Below, one piece after another: positions 45,385 through 57,200 of a stretch of DNA of 64,000 nt. A model generated the notes under the pieces. It was not told the origin of the DNA. It saw only the letters and a program-made list of their open reading frames with translations, and searched no databases. A program made the translations under genes and the position numbers. This DNA is from Rhizodiscina lignyota (taxonomy: Eukaryota; Ascomycota; Dothideomycetes; Aulographales; Rhizodiscinaceae), in assembly GCA_010015805.1 (NCBI GenBank), contig ML978146.1, forward strand, positions 62,001 through 126,000. The letters run 5' to 3'. The first letter of the stretch is position 1. Every line of letters starts with the position of its first letter.

Positions 45385-45850
45385 CAGACCCGCTTTCGCT
45401 CTCTTCGACATCGAGGGTATCAAGCTTGGCGGCTCATGTCACATTATATCGCTCCTCAATCGACAACGTACATTATCGACATTCACATACTCGGCGACGA
45501 GGCTTTCCAAGATGCGGATATTAATAGCAACTCACTCAAGGGCATACTTGAAAGTGCGGATATCCGCAAAGCCTTCTTCGACATCCGCAACGATTCACGT
45601 GCCAAAAAGAAACCCTGCCATTCCATACTGGAATATGGCGCATTACTCGGTGAGACCATGGCGCTGTCCTAACTCCAGAAGACGTCCATGATTCTTTCGA
45701 ATGAATATCCTTGCCGAGCTATCCTTGCTCCCGATGTAACGATGAAAGGGTATAACTTACGAGTCAATGCAATGAAAGAGACCCAAATAGTCCTACGTAA
45801 AACGAACGCCGATTATCTTGCTTTTCTCTCTTCCCAAGATAAGACAGCCT
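45385..45850 (+). pseudogene. Relic of a 3'-5' exonuclease (RNase D-like DEDD) gene
   Basis: Pieces of one domain are readable in order across two frames: ALFDIEGIKLGG (the first DEDD motif, normally D-x-E-G), then STTYIIDIHILGDEAF, SLKGILESADIRKAFFDIRNDS, and after a stop APDVTMKGYNLRVNAMKETQ, which resembles the C-terminal R-V-x-E-A-T/S-x-x-R part of fungal exonuclease-domain proteins. About eight codons that normally lie between the first motif and the next strand are missing, with a frameshift, and a TAA at 45670-45672 interrupts the rest. The gene lies just downstream of the GH92 mannosidase and is most likely dead. Confidence 0.65.
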
Positions 45851-45853
45851 CGG

Positions 45854-47342
45854 TCATACAACGCCTGTTCCGCGGTAAGGAGATCTTGTGTGCTCGGCAA
45901 CAATTGTAAACTCGTGCATTTCGTAGACCACATTACGCCGCAAACTCGCCTGGCTGCTTTCGCAGTCGTTCTGGCCGTCAGCTGTGCTTGTACGCCGGTC
46001 GTCGTGAGAATGGGTGTCTCCGGGGTAGGAGGCACTCTCCGGGCCATACACGTGGGTTGTGCGCGAGTAATTATGGACGACATGATCGGGGACCAGCTTG
46101 AGCGGCACCTCTATGTTCGCGTTGGTCGCTATGCCTTGGCTTGTCGCTAAGCTCCTGCTGTTCGCTGTGCTCTTGCTGTTGGCGCTGGTGCCCGCATAGG
46201 GTTCAGCAGCACGCTGGAGTGAGTAATTCCGGCACTCCTCATCGGTGACGCCGATGCTCAACAGCCCGGCCTGCAGGCCCGCGAGATAGCTGTGGATGCG
46301 AGGCAGGGTAGTGGCGACGAAGGAGAGATTGACAACAGCGCATTCTAATATCATTGCTTCAACCCACTGCCCTTTAAAGGGTCAGCAGAGCGACATTTCC
46401 CCAGCAATACGAGCGAGAAACTCACAGCTCTGGTCGGTCTGGTGAATGGCTTTTGCGGTGACAATCATTTGAAAGATGCCGACGACACATACTCTGCATC
46501 ACCATTAGCCACAGACGCAGTGCTGTTGAGAGCATTGCGTTGCAGGATCGGACTCACGAGAATGCGCGTGCAGCGAAGAGGCCAATGACGGTCAGCCGGT
46601 GCTTCTGGCTCATCTCCAGCGACCACACGCCAGGGACGATCCAAAATGCAAGTACCAGGTCGGTCGCGATGTTCAAGATGATGACGGGATAGAAGAGGTA
46701 CCCGTGAGTGGGACAATTGGACGGGACGAAGCGCCATGGCGTAGGTAGCTGGCATTGGAAGGCGAGGGCGAAGATCGAGAAGAGCCCATAAGCCGCGACC
46801 ATGCACAGTAGGGACACATGAGAAACCCGACCTCCTCGTTCTGACAGGATGCGCTTGTAGAGCGCGACGAGTGAAGCTTTGCTAAGCGTTGTCGACACAG
46901 ATAAGCCGAGCAGATGACTCGCGTACATAAACTAGAGCGCCTAGTATTAGCATCGCTTCGGGCCGTCGCGGGCGGTGCGACATGGTGGAACAGTCCAACC
47001 TTGAAAAAGCCTGCAATATCGGTCGGAGACAGCGTATTCATATGCCTTCCGAGGCCATAGTGCTCAGCTGCTTTGAGTGTGCCCGTATAGGCCAGTATCG
47101 CGATCTGTGGCGGAGCTGGTCAGCGAGGAGCAGAAGCAGCCGTCAGCAAACAGAGACAGACGTACGAAGGCCAGGAAGGCGAGGGCATCATCCAACCGAA
47201 ATGCAATTCTGCAGTACACAGAGATCCACAGACGGACGAGTGCGGCGCTTGCGCTAAGGCAAGCCAGCGCGACAGCAAACACGGTGACGGCAGGTCCATG
47301 ATCATCCGGCGTCAAGAAGCTGTGATGCGGCGCTGCAGACAT
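45854..47342 (-). CDS. Seven-TM fungal rhodopsin-like (Pth11-type) integral membrane protein
   Basis: A plasma-membrane protein of the fungal rhodopsin-like/Pth11 superfamily, some of which are GPCR-like sensors. Five exons, 47342-47166, 47104-47000, 46931-46558, 46493-46426 and 46371-45854, give 413 residues. Membrane segments are visible from VTVFAVALACLSASAALVRL to FMYASHLLGLSVSTTLSKASLVALYKRI, GYLFYPVIILNIATDLVLAFWIVP, VCVVGIFQMIVTAKAI and WVEAMILECAVVNLSFVATTLPRI. SLVALYKRIL and the D-L-x-x-x-x-WIVP run are typical of the family. The last ~130 residues are a hydrophilic Ser/Thr-rich tail. It is head-to-head with the amino-acid permease across about 495 bases. Confidence 0.88.
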
Positions 47343-47837
47343 GGCTGTGCGCGGCGCACATTGAGATGGAGTCGAGGCGAGTCGAGGTGACTATGGAGCA
47401 GAGTATCGCACAGTTGAGCGGAGGGAGAAGGGCGACGCCGAAGCAGAAGTACTCGTCCTTTGGACACATGTTCCAGCAGAGTGGTTGCGATGTCGACGCC
47501 GCCGCGAGGTGGACGAGATGAACTATCAGAATGAGCGCCCAGCATGGCCATGATAAGTAGCAACACATGCATCAGCGCAGGGCACTCTATCTTGCGGCCC
47601 GTCGTCCCCACGCCTTTGGCACGTTGCCGGAGCCATTACCACGCCCTCGGGACGGGGAAGTCGGAAATGGCGCTCTACCCGGCACTAGACCGCCTGTTGC
47701 TCCGACTCGAGCTCCAGCCATTCAACATTGAGGTTGGAGACACAGCGGTGGGCGGACATTACCTGCGATATGTATCACCATGCCCCTCCCCAGCGCCATG
47801 CCACGCCGCCTTCACTTCTGCTCGCTGATCTGCACTC
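47343..47837. promoter_or_regulatory. Divergent promoter between the rhodopsin-like gene and the amino-acid permease
   Basis: About 495 bases between two divergent start codons. It is GC-rich and open in several frames by composition alone; I see no gene in it. Confidence 0.5.
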
Positions 47838-49815
47838 ATGGCCGGGCCAAAATTCGACTCCAAAGAGTGGCAGCGCACCTCGCAACGCAGCGCCCCGGAG
47901 CAGGAGTCGTCGGACGTCGATGACAATGCCGCCCAACCGGTCCCTTCAGCTGGCCGCGCTTCAGATAGGCCGCTAGAGGTGGGTTGTACTATCCCCTGAA
48001 CCAGCCCCTCGGAGCCCCCTCCCCCACATCGGTGCAACAATTGACACTCCATGCGCAGAGATACATCGCCCTCAAACCCATCGTCGCCTTTGGCCTCACT
48101 CTTCAGTCGTCCTGGGAAGCGATTGCCATCAGCTTCCAGTCGTCGCTGCTCAATGGCGGTCCAATTTCCCTCGTGTATGGCATGCTCATTGTCACTCTGG
48201 GCTCTACAGCCCTCGCCGCTTCGTTGGGCGAGATGGCCTCTGTGTACGTCGATGCTGCCCTCTCTTCTTGTCTCGCTTCGCGATGCTAATCGTCGACGTG
48301 CAGAGATCCCGCTGTGGGCGCGCAATATCGCTGGGCTGCCCGCTATGCACCCAGATCAATGAAGCCACAGTTTTGGGGCTTCATGCAAGGTACGAATGCC
48401 TCGTCCATCCCTCTTGCTGGACTCTGTAACTGACGGCACATAAAGGCTGGCTGACAGTAAGCCAAACCTCGAACTTGCGCTGCTCAACTTGGGGAATGAT
48501 GAATAACGGCAAGCACAGGTGCTGGCGTGGATCGCTAGCTGCGCCCTTACGCCCTTCACTTTAGGGACAATGCTCCAGGGCCTGATTGAGTTCAACTACC
48601 CCGATTACGCGCCGAAACCGTGGCACGGCACGCTGCTCATGTGGGTGTTCATCGTGCTTCCCGTCTTCTGGAACGTAGGTGGAAGATTGATGTGCCATTG
48701 ATATGCGATTTACTGACATTACACGCAGTTCTTTGCTAGACGGCTCCTCGTTGCCCTCGAGATCACCGGAGGTATCTTCCACTTCATCTTCTTCCTCGCT
48801 ACCGTCGTCACTTTAGGCGTCCTTGTTCCTCGCAACAGTAACGATTTCGTCTGGAACACTTCGGTTAGCGGTCTGAGCGGATGGAACAACTCTGGCGTCA
48901 CCTTTTGTCTTGGTCTCCTCTCGCCAGCCTTTGCTGTTGCCGGCTTCGACGGCGTGCTGCACATGAGTACAACTTCCCCACCTCTTTCAAGAACTGGACT
49001 GACTCGCGTTCAAAGGCGACGAAACTAAAGACGCTCCTCGACGAGCTCCTCGTGGCATGGTGCTAACGGTTGTTATCAATGGCATCCTTGCTTTCTGCTT
49101 CATCATCTGTCTTATGTATACCATGGGCGACTTAGACACGGCTCTCACATCGACAAGCCTGCCGATTCTGACCGTCTTCTACAACGCAACAGGCTCAGTA
49201 CCTGCGACGAACGCCTTAATGAGCTTCATCATCATCGTTAGCTGCATCGGTGACTTTAGCATCTTCGCCTCAGTGTCTCGTCTGACCTGGGCTTTTGCCC
49301 GCGATCGGGGCCTGCCGTTCTCGGACTTCTTCGCATATGTGAGTGACCGATATCCTCACAACGGCCTCCGTTTCCCTTGCGCTAACAGTTGAGGCTTTCA
49401 GGTACATCCTACGCTCAAGATTCCAGTCAACGCGCTCGGGCTAGTTGCCGTCCTCTGCGCACTCCTAGCCCTCATCAACCTCGGTTCAAGCGTAGCTTTC
49501 TACGCCGTCATTTCCCTGTCGACGCTGTCACTCTTCATCTCATACATCCCGCCGATCACTTTCCTCTTGATCCGGAAGCTGCAGGGACAGCACACGCCGT
49601 CCGGGCCTTGGAACCTGGGCCGCTTTGGTATTCCCATCAACGTCTTTGGTCTCTGCTACGCGATATTCATGATTGTGTGGCTACCGTTCCCAACACAGCT
49701 GCCTGTCACGGGGCGGACGATGAACTACGCCGCGCCAGTGTGGGGAGGGTGCATGCTGCTTGCGATGCTTGATTATGTAACGACGGGGCGCAAACGTTTT
49801 CAGATCGAAGGTTGA
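47838..49815 (+). CDS. Amino-acid/GABA permease (APC superfamily)
   Basis: A plasma-membrane amino-acid carrier of 517 residues. Eight exons: 47838-47978, 48059-48243, 48304-48389, 48446-48456 (11 bases), 48519-48674, 48729-48966, 49016-49338 and 49402-49815. TM1 is at FGLTLQSSWEAIAISFQSSLLNGGPISLVYG, as in the fungal GABA/choline-type permeases, followed by ASLGEMASV/DPAVGAQYRWAARYAP, a family marker. The DEVRDA-type loop has changed to DETKDAPRRAPRGM before TM6. Later segments include SIFASVSRLTWAFARDRGLPFSDFFAYV/HPTLKIPVNAL and GPWNLGRFGIPINVFGL, also standard. The 11-base micro-exon supplies GWLT and is required to keep the frame. The N-terminal 47 residues are hydrophilic and acidic. Substrate is not predictable. 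Confidence 0.9.
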
Positions 49816-50363
49816 GATGAAGAAAGCATGACGAGAGAAATGACCGTACATTGGTTGATGTGTTTGGACAGTGTTCATGTCGTATTGGGCTTAGCGTTGA
49901 CGGCGTTCAACATCCCTGTCGCTGTACATAGTTGTAGGCGTCGAAGTTTTGGAGGATGCTACAACATCATTCTTTGGAGATGATATCTGCATTCTGCAGC
50001 AATTGCCAAGGCATCCGACATAAGACCTTCGATTTACCTAAAATGAGCCATGTTTCAACTGCAATTTTATGCCGCGTGCTGGTATGGACCTCGCAGGCCA
50101 ACTACACTCTACCTTTCTGCACTGAACTCTGCTAGATGATTACGAGAGCTTCGAGCGTCCGTACGAACTAGAGCGAAATACCGACATGGCTGGCGGCAGG
50201 CCATCCTTGCAATTGCATCCTTTGCGGGTCGTGGAACGCCGAGACTGTACAGCTGTAGTCGAGAGCACGCACGCCGGTTGCGCATATTTAGCTCGTACGT
50301 CCGCCAACGACGCGCTTCTTTGTCGTCTGTGTCTCCCTAAGGTCTTCGGAAAGTAGAGGAGAA
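49816..50363. other. Intergenic region, 0.5 kb
   Basis: Nothing coding seen; promoter of the following P450. Confidence 0.5.
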
Positions 50364-52181
50364 ATGGCATTGTCCACGCTGTCGAGTGCGGGTCTCGCTG
50401 TCCTGCGGTCAGTGAGTGCCACGGAGATTCTTGTATTCTTTGCCGTAGTAACAATTATCCACGTGCGTAGAGTTTCAGATATGCTCTACACTCCAACATG
50501 CTCTTGAGATCTTTCTGAACTGATCTTTGCTTGAAAGTATGTATTGTTGGTCATTTACCGACTCACCTTCCACCCGCTCGCACGATACCCCGGAAACTTC
50601 ACCGACAAAATTTCAAGCTGGCCATTGATATACCAATGCTACCGTGGCAACAGGCACTTGCGCATTCTCGAGGCGCACAAGAAATATGGTATCTCGCGAA
50701 TGTTTTCTTATTTCCTGCGGCACTAACATTATCACTCAGGCTCAGTCATACGTATCGCGCCGGACACTCTGGACTTCGACACGACAACGGCCATGGCGGC
50801 GATCCACAGGGACCGCAACGCCAACGTCCGAAAAGGAGCGTGGTACAAGACAGTCGACGCGGAAACAGGAACCTTCAGTGTGCAGACCGTCATCGACAGA
50901 AAGGAGCACAACTTCCGCCGGCGCATCTTGGAGCCTGCGTTCTCGCACAGTGCACTGCGTATCCAGGAGCATTTCATTGACAACAACGTGCGCGTCTTTC
51001 TGCATGAGATGGGCAAGGATGTGCAGGAGGACGGCTGGACAACTCCAAAGGATTTCTCGCAGTGGATTACCTACTTTGGCTTCGACTTTATCAGCGACCT
51101 TGCCTTTGGATCATGCTTCAGACTGCTCCAATCGCCTGAGCACCGCTATCTTCCTGACCTGCTAAAATGGACTAGCCACTTTGTGTACTATGTAAGTTGG
51201 ACGTCCTCGCCCTACGTTTTAGGTGTTGGTTTACCTCCCATCACCCTCTAATCACCTGATGTGTAGGCCGGCTATCTCCCCTTTGCTCCGCTTGTACGCG
51301 CTGTTATGGGCACGTCAATCATGAACCATGTTCCAAGCCAAGCAGCCCGCGACACGCACAAGTACTACCTTGAGGCTGAAAGCAAGTTGGGCGAGCGAAG
51401 TGCCGCCGAAGAAGAGGCATGGTCGAGCGGTAAAGAAGGCCGCCGCGACATCTTCCACTACCTCTTCCGTACCCGCGACCCCGAAACCAACATCGGCCTG
51501 AGCCACGAGCAGCTTCAAGCCGACTCGGGCCTCCTGATAGCTGCCGGCTCCGATGGGGTAGCAGTCACCGTGTCTGCTGCGCTGTTCTACCTCCTGCATA
51601 ACTCGTCAAGCATGGCCAAACTCGTGCACGAGATCCGCTCTTCCTTCGCGACGCTCGATGACGTCCGCAACCCGCAAATGAACCGTCTCCCCTATTTACA
51701 AGCTGTGATCGACGAATCGCTGCGCTTGGCCCCAAGCGTGCTCTCCGCATTCCCGCGCGAGGTTCTGCGCGGCGGCCTCAACGTCGACGGCCTGCATGTC
51801 CCGGTCGGCATGACTGTCGGCGTGTCAGGCTACGCGATCCACCACAACGAGACTTACTTTCCAGACTCGTTCGCTTTTCGGCCGGAGCGCTGGCTCGGCG
51901 ACGGCGAGAGTGTCTCACTGGCTCGGAGCGCGCTGATCACTTTCGGCGCGGGGACGTACAACTGCATTGGCAAGAACGTTGCCATTGCTGCTGCCAAACT
52001 CGTCCTCGCTAAGACAATCTACGCGTACGACGTCAAAGCGGCAAGAGGGAAGGTGACTGGCGGTGGCGGGCCGGCGGCAGGCAGGGGGAGAGAAAGGGAG
52101 GACGAGTATCAGCTGCTGGACTATCTGGTTGCGTACAGATCTGGGCCGATGGTGCAATTCAGAACCAGGAATGAGAAATGA
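50364..52181 (+). CDS. Cytochrome P450 monooxygenase (fungal, pisatin-demethylase-like group)
   Basis: An ER-anchored haem monooxygenase of 538 residues in four exons: 50364-50462, 50538-50688, 50740-51191 and 51267-52181. The anchor spans TEILVFFAVVTIIH/YVLLVIYRLTFHPLARYPG, with the Pro-rich hinge of many fungal CYPs. GSVIRIAPDTLDFDT, FSHSALRIQE, then the I-helix AAGSDGVAVTVSAA (an AGSDT variant with Gly in place of Thr), ExxR in DESLRLAPSV, FRPERWLG and the haem loop FGAGTYNCIGKNVAI, with Cys about 467. The usual haem-loop Arg/His (FGxGxRxC) is Tyr here (GTYNC), as in this subgroup. Near the end a Gly-rich insertion (TGGGGPAAGRGRERE) is unusual. No backbone synthase or other biosynthetic partner lies beside it. 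Confidence 0.93.
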
Positions 52182-52998
52182 ATCCAATGTTTTCTTCTTT
52201 CCACAGCCTCTACGGAGCGCTGATGTTGATCTGACATGATGTATGACCAGCTCTCATATGTAACGATCGTAATGCAGTGCTTTTGGTAGCTTCGATTGGA
52301 CTGCATTCTCTTGACCTCTCGCTCCCAGGGCCCGGCCGAAGTTCGCAAAGCACTAATCAGGAAAGCAGTTCAATATTAATTGCGTCAATCAATTCAACGT
52401 TCCAAGGGGACGCATTCGTTTGGCTTACACAGCCCGTACGATACCCGCGTCAATTGCAATAGAGGTCCAGCTTTGGGCCGGCAAACTGCATTGGAAAGTA
52501 AAACACCGCATCTGCCGGTACGAAAAGGGCGTGGGCACCGAACGAACGAATCCGTTGGCCGGTTCTACAATCTGCAGAGAGGCGGCCGCTACGAAGTATG
52601 CAACGAACGACCGTTGAAGTTGAAGATGGAAATTCTACAATACTCTAAGCAGGATGTGGAACGATGATGCAATGACGTTAGGGGTAAATGGGGTGACACA
52701 CTTAATGGGAATGATTATTGAGTTAATCTCCGCGATGCGCAAACCCACAAAAGTTCTGTACTTTATCTGACTGCGAGTCTATATACCAAACATCATCTAG
52801 AATAGGCAGAACCGATAAATCTAGTCAAGCCGTCTTATGAAACAAGGTATAAGAAATAGATATGACAGGTGTCGAATAGCTTTTATCCTTTATCCTAGTT
52901 CCCTCCCCGTCACACCGTAGACCCGCCTTCGCACCTTTGTAGCTCAAAAATTAAACAAAACTGCCAAACATGTAAACAGCAAAAAAATAAGACAAAAA
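52182..52998. other. Intergenic region, 0.8 kb, AT-rich toward the 5S gene
   Basis: No gene seen. The last ~300 bases are AT-rich. The A-rich run just before 52999 is the T-rich terminator of the minus-strand 5S gene. Confidence 0.5.
52976..52998 (-). terminator. RNA polymerase III terminator of the 5S gene
   Basis: An A-rich run on the plus strand (T-rich on the gene strand, with T6 and T7 blocks) directly after the 5S 3' end. Confidence 0.7.
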
Positions 52999-53117
52999 AC
53001 ATACGACAGGAGGGATTCCCACGCGGTCACCCATCGTAGTACTAACATCCCGCTTTGTGACTTGAGTACGGTCGATCGGACGAGAGGCCCTATTTTCCAC
53101 AAGCTATGGCCGTATGT
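52999..53117 (-). rRNA. 5S ribosomal RNA
   Basis: Read on the minus strand it starts ACATACGGCCATAGC and ends CCTGTCGTATGT, about 119 bases, with the complementary terminal stem ACATACG/CGTATGT intact. Internal landmarks match Pezizomycotina 5S: GTCCGATCGACCGTACTCAAG, reading through the A box region, GTTAGTACTACGATGGGTGACC, and GTGGGAATCC. A T-run (GTTTTTTGTCTTATTTTTTT) follows on the same strand and would terminate RNA polymerase III. Dispersed single 5S genes are normal in filamentous ascomycetes. It looks complete; whether it is expressed cannot be seen. Confidence 0.92.
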
Positions 53118-53689
53118 GACAGCGGGTGACTATGGTATTGTTTATAGAGGTTGATCTCATCCCCTGATATTTAATTTCCTCCTTTATTCTCCTCACTTAC
53201 AGTATTCTACTGCCTGGAGATGGCTGCACAAATTGTGCTGGATGATGGATATCGACCCGCAGCAAAATTTTTATCCCTACAGGCGAAAAATATCTCGAGA
53301 CGGTGATCCACACACTCAACGCAGATTTCATTGCTTAATTCATTATTTTCTCATGTCTCATAAAGATCCCACAGATATAGCATTTTTCTAAACCCTCCAA
53401 AAATCATTTTCGATTACTTTCCCATGATCCGAAGAACAAGTTTTTCCTCGTGTCCATTCATCCAAGTCAAAATGCGACACGTATCGCCAGCTCAGACCTC
53501 GGATTTCCAAGCCCTTTCGCCTACTAAATGCATCTTTCCCTGAGGTGTCGCGGTTTCTTGTACTTCTCTCTGCTGAGATGACCCTTCACATTGTTTCATC
53601 GCGACAGGCTTGACAGGGCTTTACGAAGCAGAAGGACCGGTGGTTGGCAACGATTCAGCTTGCGGTGTTGCTATGTACACACGTCAGAT
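53118..53689. other. Intergenic region, 0.6 kb
   Basis: Upstream flank of the 5S gene and 3' flank of the regulator. Nothing else seen. Confidence 0.5.
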
Positions 53690-56600
53690 CTACATATCGC
53701 CAAAGTATTGCGTTCCAAACATGTAGCTGAGATCCCCACCTTCCTGTCCGCTGAACATATTCTCCCATTCAGCCCAGTCAATGTTCGGCGTCGGCCCGCC
53801 GCCGGGCACGATCAGGTCGGCCTGCGACGTCTGCCCGAGAGATGGCGCGGCGCCGATGGATGTCGCGACCGATTGTGCGCGAGCTTCTTCGGACGGACCG
53901 GGTATGCGTCCTTCCAAGATGGCAATGCCTCGCTCCCGTTGGGCTGCTAGTCGTGCCTGACGTTCCGACTCGTCCTCACCCTCGGCAAATCCAATCTGCC
54001 TTGAAGCTCGCTCTTTGGCGCGCTCCAACACTTCCTCTCTTGTGAATAGAACGTCTGGATCAACATTGGCCTTCGTCCAAGCGCGTGCCCTTAGTCGCCA
54101 GATGAGCTCCCACGCTTCGTGGCCGCCTTCTGTCAACGGGCGCCCAAGCAGCTTGGATCCGTCGAAATATGTGATGCCGCTGCCGTCGGGGTCACAGAGC
54201 GCCATTGCTTCGTCGACTATTTCTCGTGCATCTCTCGATCCTGGGCCGTATGGGTCCTTATCAACCTCTCGAATGAGGATCATGATCGCGTGGAGCGGCT
54301 GGTATTTACCCGGCCAGGCCCACTGGAAGGGGCGGAAATCAATGTCGACTGCCAGATATATGAATTTCATTATATATGATCTGCTATAGTCGATGATGCT
54401 ACGAAGAGGTCAGCAAAATGTCACGCACAAAAGAATAAGATCGGAGCTCGACTTTACGAACCTTGGACGCAAGTCAGCCCACATGGAGCTGATAGTTGAA
54501 TGCTCAAGTGGAATATACAAGAGACCCCAGCTCCTTGCGTACATCGCAGACAGCGATAAGCGAGTCCACTTGTTGAGGGCAGGGTTGGTAGCATGTGTTG
54601 CCATTGTTGGGCCTACATCTCCACCGTATCTGCCGGAAGATTGGGAAATGCGTCTGATGCGCGAGAATAGGTCTGATCGTAATTGTTCCATTGCGATTCT
54701 AATATCAGCGACATCACTACGGGTCATAGGCTTCTGCTGGAATAACTTGGAGAGAAAGTACTTGATGGCAACTATTCAAAGTTAGTAAAGCACAATGATC
54801 TGGACGGAAATAACGCTAGCCCACCCATTGTTCGATATTTTCCCCAAGCAAAGATTGCACACGTAGACACAAGCGAAGACTGATTCGGATCTTCAGGGGA
54901 GTCGACAGACATTGCCGGACGCGTCCCAGCTGCGACGTCTCTCTCGTACTCCACAGCCTCTGCAGTGCCGATGAAGTGATCTTTAACCTCGCTGATGGGT
55001 TTTACATCCCATGAGGCGTCGTCGATGAGCGGCGGCAGACCAGCAGACATTGCTATGCTGACATCGTGAAAGTACACGAGCCACCACAAGCGGCGACGTG
55101 ACTCGATGGCGACAGGGCTAAGGAGTGGAAAGCAGGAAGGATCTTTGTTGAGCCCAAGCATCTGCGAGATTCGCACCGCCACTCCCATGAAGGAGCAGCA
55201 AACCAAGGGCTCCTCCTCTGCAGTATTGCAATATGGATTAGCATGTGTGCAGAGGCCAATTAGTGAATCCTGACGAACCTCTGAACCATACAGTCTGAGC
55301 AATCATATATGCTGTCAGCGACTCGACCGAAGGTGTTCTTGCAAAGCTCGCCTGTCTCAGCGCTTTCGTGGTCTGCTTATACAGCTCACGAGATATCTCT
55401 GATCGAGGTCTGCCGCTGAAATATTCATCCATTCCTGAAGTAGGACCGATCACGGAGCCAGCAAAGAGAACTGCATAGAGGAGCGATATATATGGAGGAC
55501 TAGCCTGGACTCTCTCTCGCTCTGCCGCCCACAGAGACTCATACTCCTCGAGGAACGTAGGGACGTGCAGAGCTGGGGCGACGGCTTGATAATTTTTCAT
55601 AAACGTCTCCACGAGATAGTCACATTGTGGCTTCCTCGGAAGCAGAGACAAGTCGACAAGCAGTGGCTTCTGGCGCTTGGAAGTGCTCGGAACTTTGTAA
55701 AGTTCATCTACGGGCGGCTGAGGAAAGTAGTCACCCGCATATTCGCTCACTGTTGGCATCCGGAACGGAATCGTAGTCGTAGACCCAAGCCCTGGTGGCC
55801 CAGATCTAGAGCTAGTTGCTGAACCGGATCCAGGAGACTCTGCAGTGTCGCTGGCAGTGGGTGTTGGAATATCATATCTGTTCTGGCTGCGGAGCAGCTC
55901 ATCCAGTTTTGAAGCCTGAGAGGCGTGTCAATCTCGGCCGCTTGCACACGTGATTGAGGGGGGATTACCTCGTCGCAAATGGAAGCCCAGAAGTAGTTGC
56001 CCACATACTTGGTCCTGCCGCCGCTCTGGATGTTCAAGTGCCCGTTCTCCGTGTCGGTTTCGACAGGAGCCTCGTCCCCAGTTTGCCTCGCGCGTTTCGG
56101 TATCGGAAGCGCCGCTGCAGCGGGAATGTCAACTATTTGAAAATCAGAGCCTGTGATAAGAGAGTGCGGCCGACGAACCTTCGGACGGCCGACTGGATGC
56201 CTCGCTTGAGGACTGGCCTGCTCATAGACATGAATGACTAATCGTCAATGGAAAATGGCTCAATGGCATACGCATTGCCTGCACTAGCCCGGTAAGACTC
56301 TCAAGGCGAGCCTCAATCGCTCGGAGCCGCTCCGGAGATGCATGCTGCTCGATCGCAGACGATGCTGTGCTCCGCGACGAAGACCCTGCCGCGGTGGCTA
56401 CGGCGCTGGACGAGGTCCCGCTACTAGGTGCATCGCCATACACGCACTACAGATGGTCAGAAGAGAGAGAATTGATTAAGGAATTCGAACATACCTGAAT
56501 ATTGAAGTTCCTGCAAGAGGAGCATGCTGGCCGAGCCTGGAGAAAGCCGGGAGATCAGCGAGAGACGCTCGGCTTACGTCGGGACATGTCAGAGGCTGCT

Positions 56601-56696
56601 GCTGAATCATACCATATCGCATTTAACCTTCCGCGCGCGACATTCTTGACACGTATTTACCTCGCGCGGACGGCGAATCCGAGGCCTTTCACTCAT
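53690..56696 (-). CDS. Zn2Cys6 transcription factor with fungal_trans domain
   Basis: A large zinc cluster regulator of about 843 residues in eight exons: 56696-56613, 56536-56495, 56446-56272, 56150-55969, 55915-55279, 55217-54825, 54771-54462 and 54398-53690. The zinc cluster is spread over the first three exons (CQECRARKVKCDM/ARPACSSCRNFNIQ/C). IEARLESLTGLVQAM is the dimerising coil, YVGNYFWASICDE and VPTFLEEYESLW the linker, and SFMGVAVRISQMLGLNKDP plus RRRLWWLVYFHDVSIAMSAGLPPLID the core of the fungal_trans domain. The intron after QAM may contain a further small exon (about QSSSEASSRPSEG), but that would leave a 28-base intron, so I left it out. It is divergent from the dehydrogenase at 57201 and is the likely regulator of it and of the CoA-transferase. 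Confidence 0.92.
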
Positions 56697-57200
56697 TGTC
56701 GCGACGTCGAACGCGTCTTCACGTGACCAGGCGGCGGCCGAGAGCTGAAGGTAGACGAGAACACAAGAACACGGCCGTGAGAAGGCGCCGTGACACCAAG
56801 ACGCTCGACTCGGCTGAAAAAGACAATCTCGTACGGTGCGGCCGCGACAAGTGCTGTTCTGGGTAAACTCACATCGAGGGTGGACTGTGGGGAGGACTCG
56901 GCCGATAAATACACCACAGCGACCAGGGCCACAGGGGGCGTGATGACTAACCTTCGTGCTTCGTTTACAGCTGTGCATCGCAAACCTTGGCGATCTGTTG
57001 CTCATCCTTCAGTCTCTGCTCCACTTCAGTCCAGTCGCAAGCACCGTGGCGGGCATACATGGTGGGCAAGAGAAGAAGAGAAGTGTTGGCTGGGGAGGAT
57101 ATAACAGCCGAAAGGGGGCCCATGTTCCATGAGATGGATCAACGGCCGCAGCCCTGCCCTCCGACATCACCAAAGATTACGCTTCGCAGAAACTTGCACA
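56697..57200. promoter_or_regulatory. Divergent promoter between the regulator and the hydroxyacyl-CoA-type dehydrogenase
   Basis: 504 bases between divergent starts, rich in CGG/CCG triplets (for example ACTCGGCTG, TACGGTGCGGCCGCG near 56810-56845), which a Zn2Cys6 protein could bind. The dehydrogenase frame is open upstream of its ATG but carries no better start. Confidence 0.5.

Noticed and set aside
57129-57200. Upstream extension of the dehydrogenase frame
   Set aside because: The Rossmann motif needs to be near the N terminus, and the ATG at 57201 gives the standard start, so the extra 24 codons are taken as leader.
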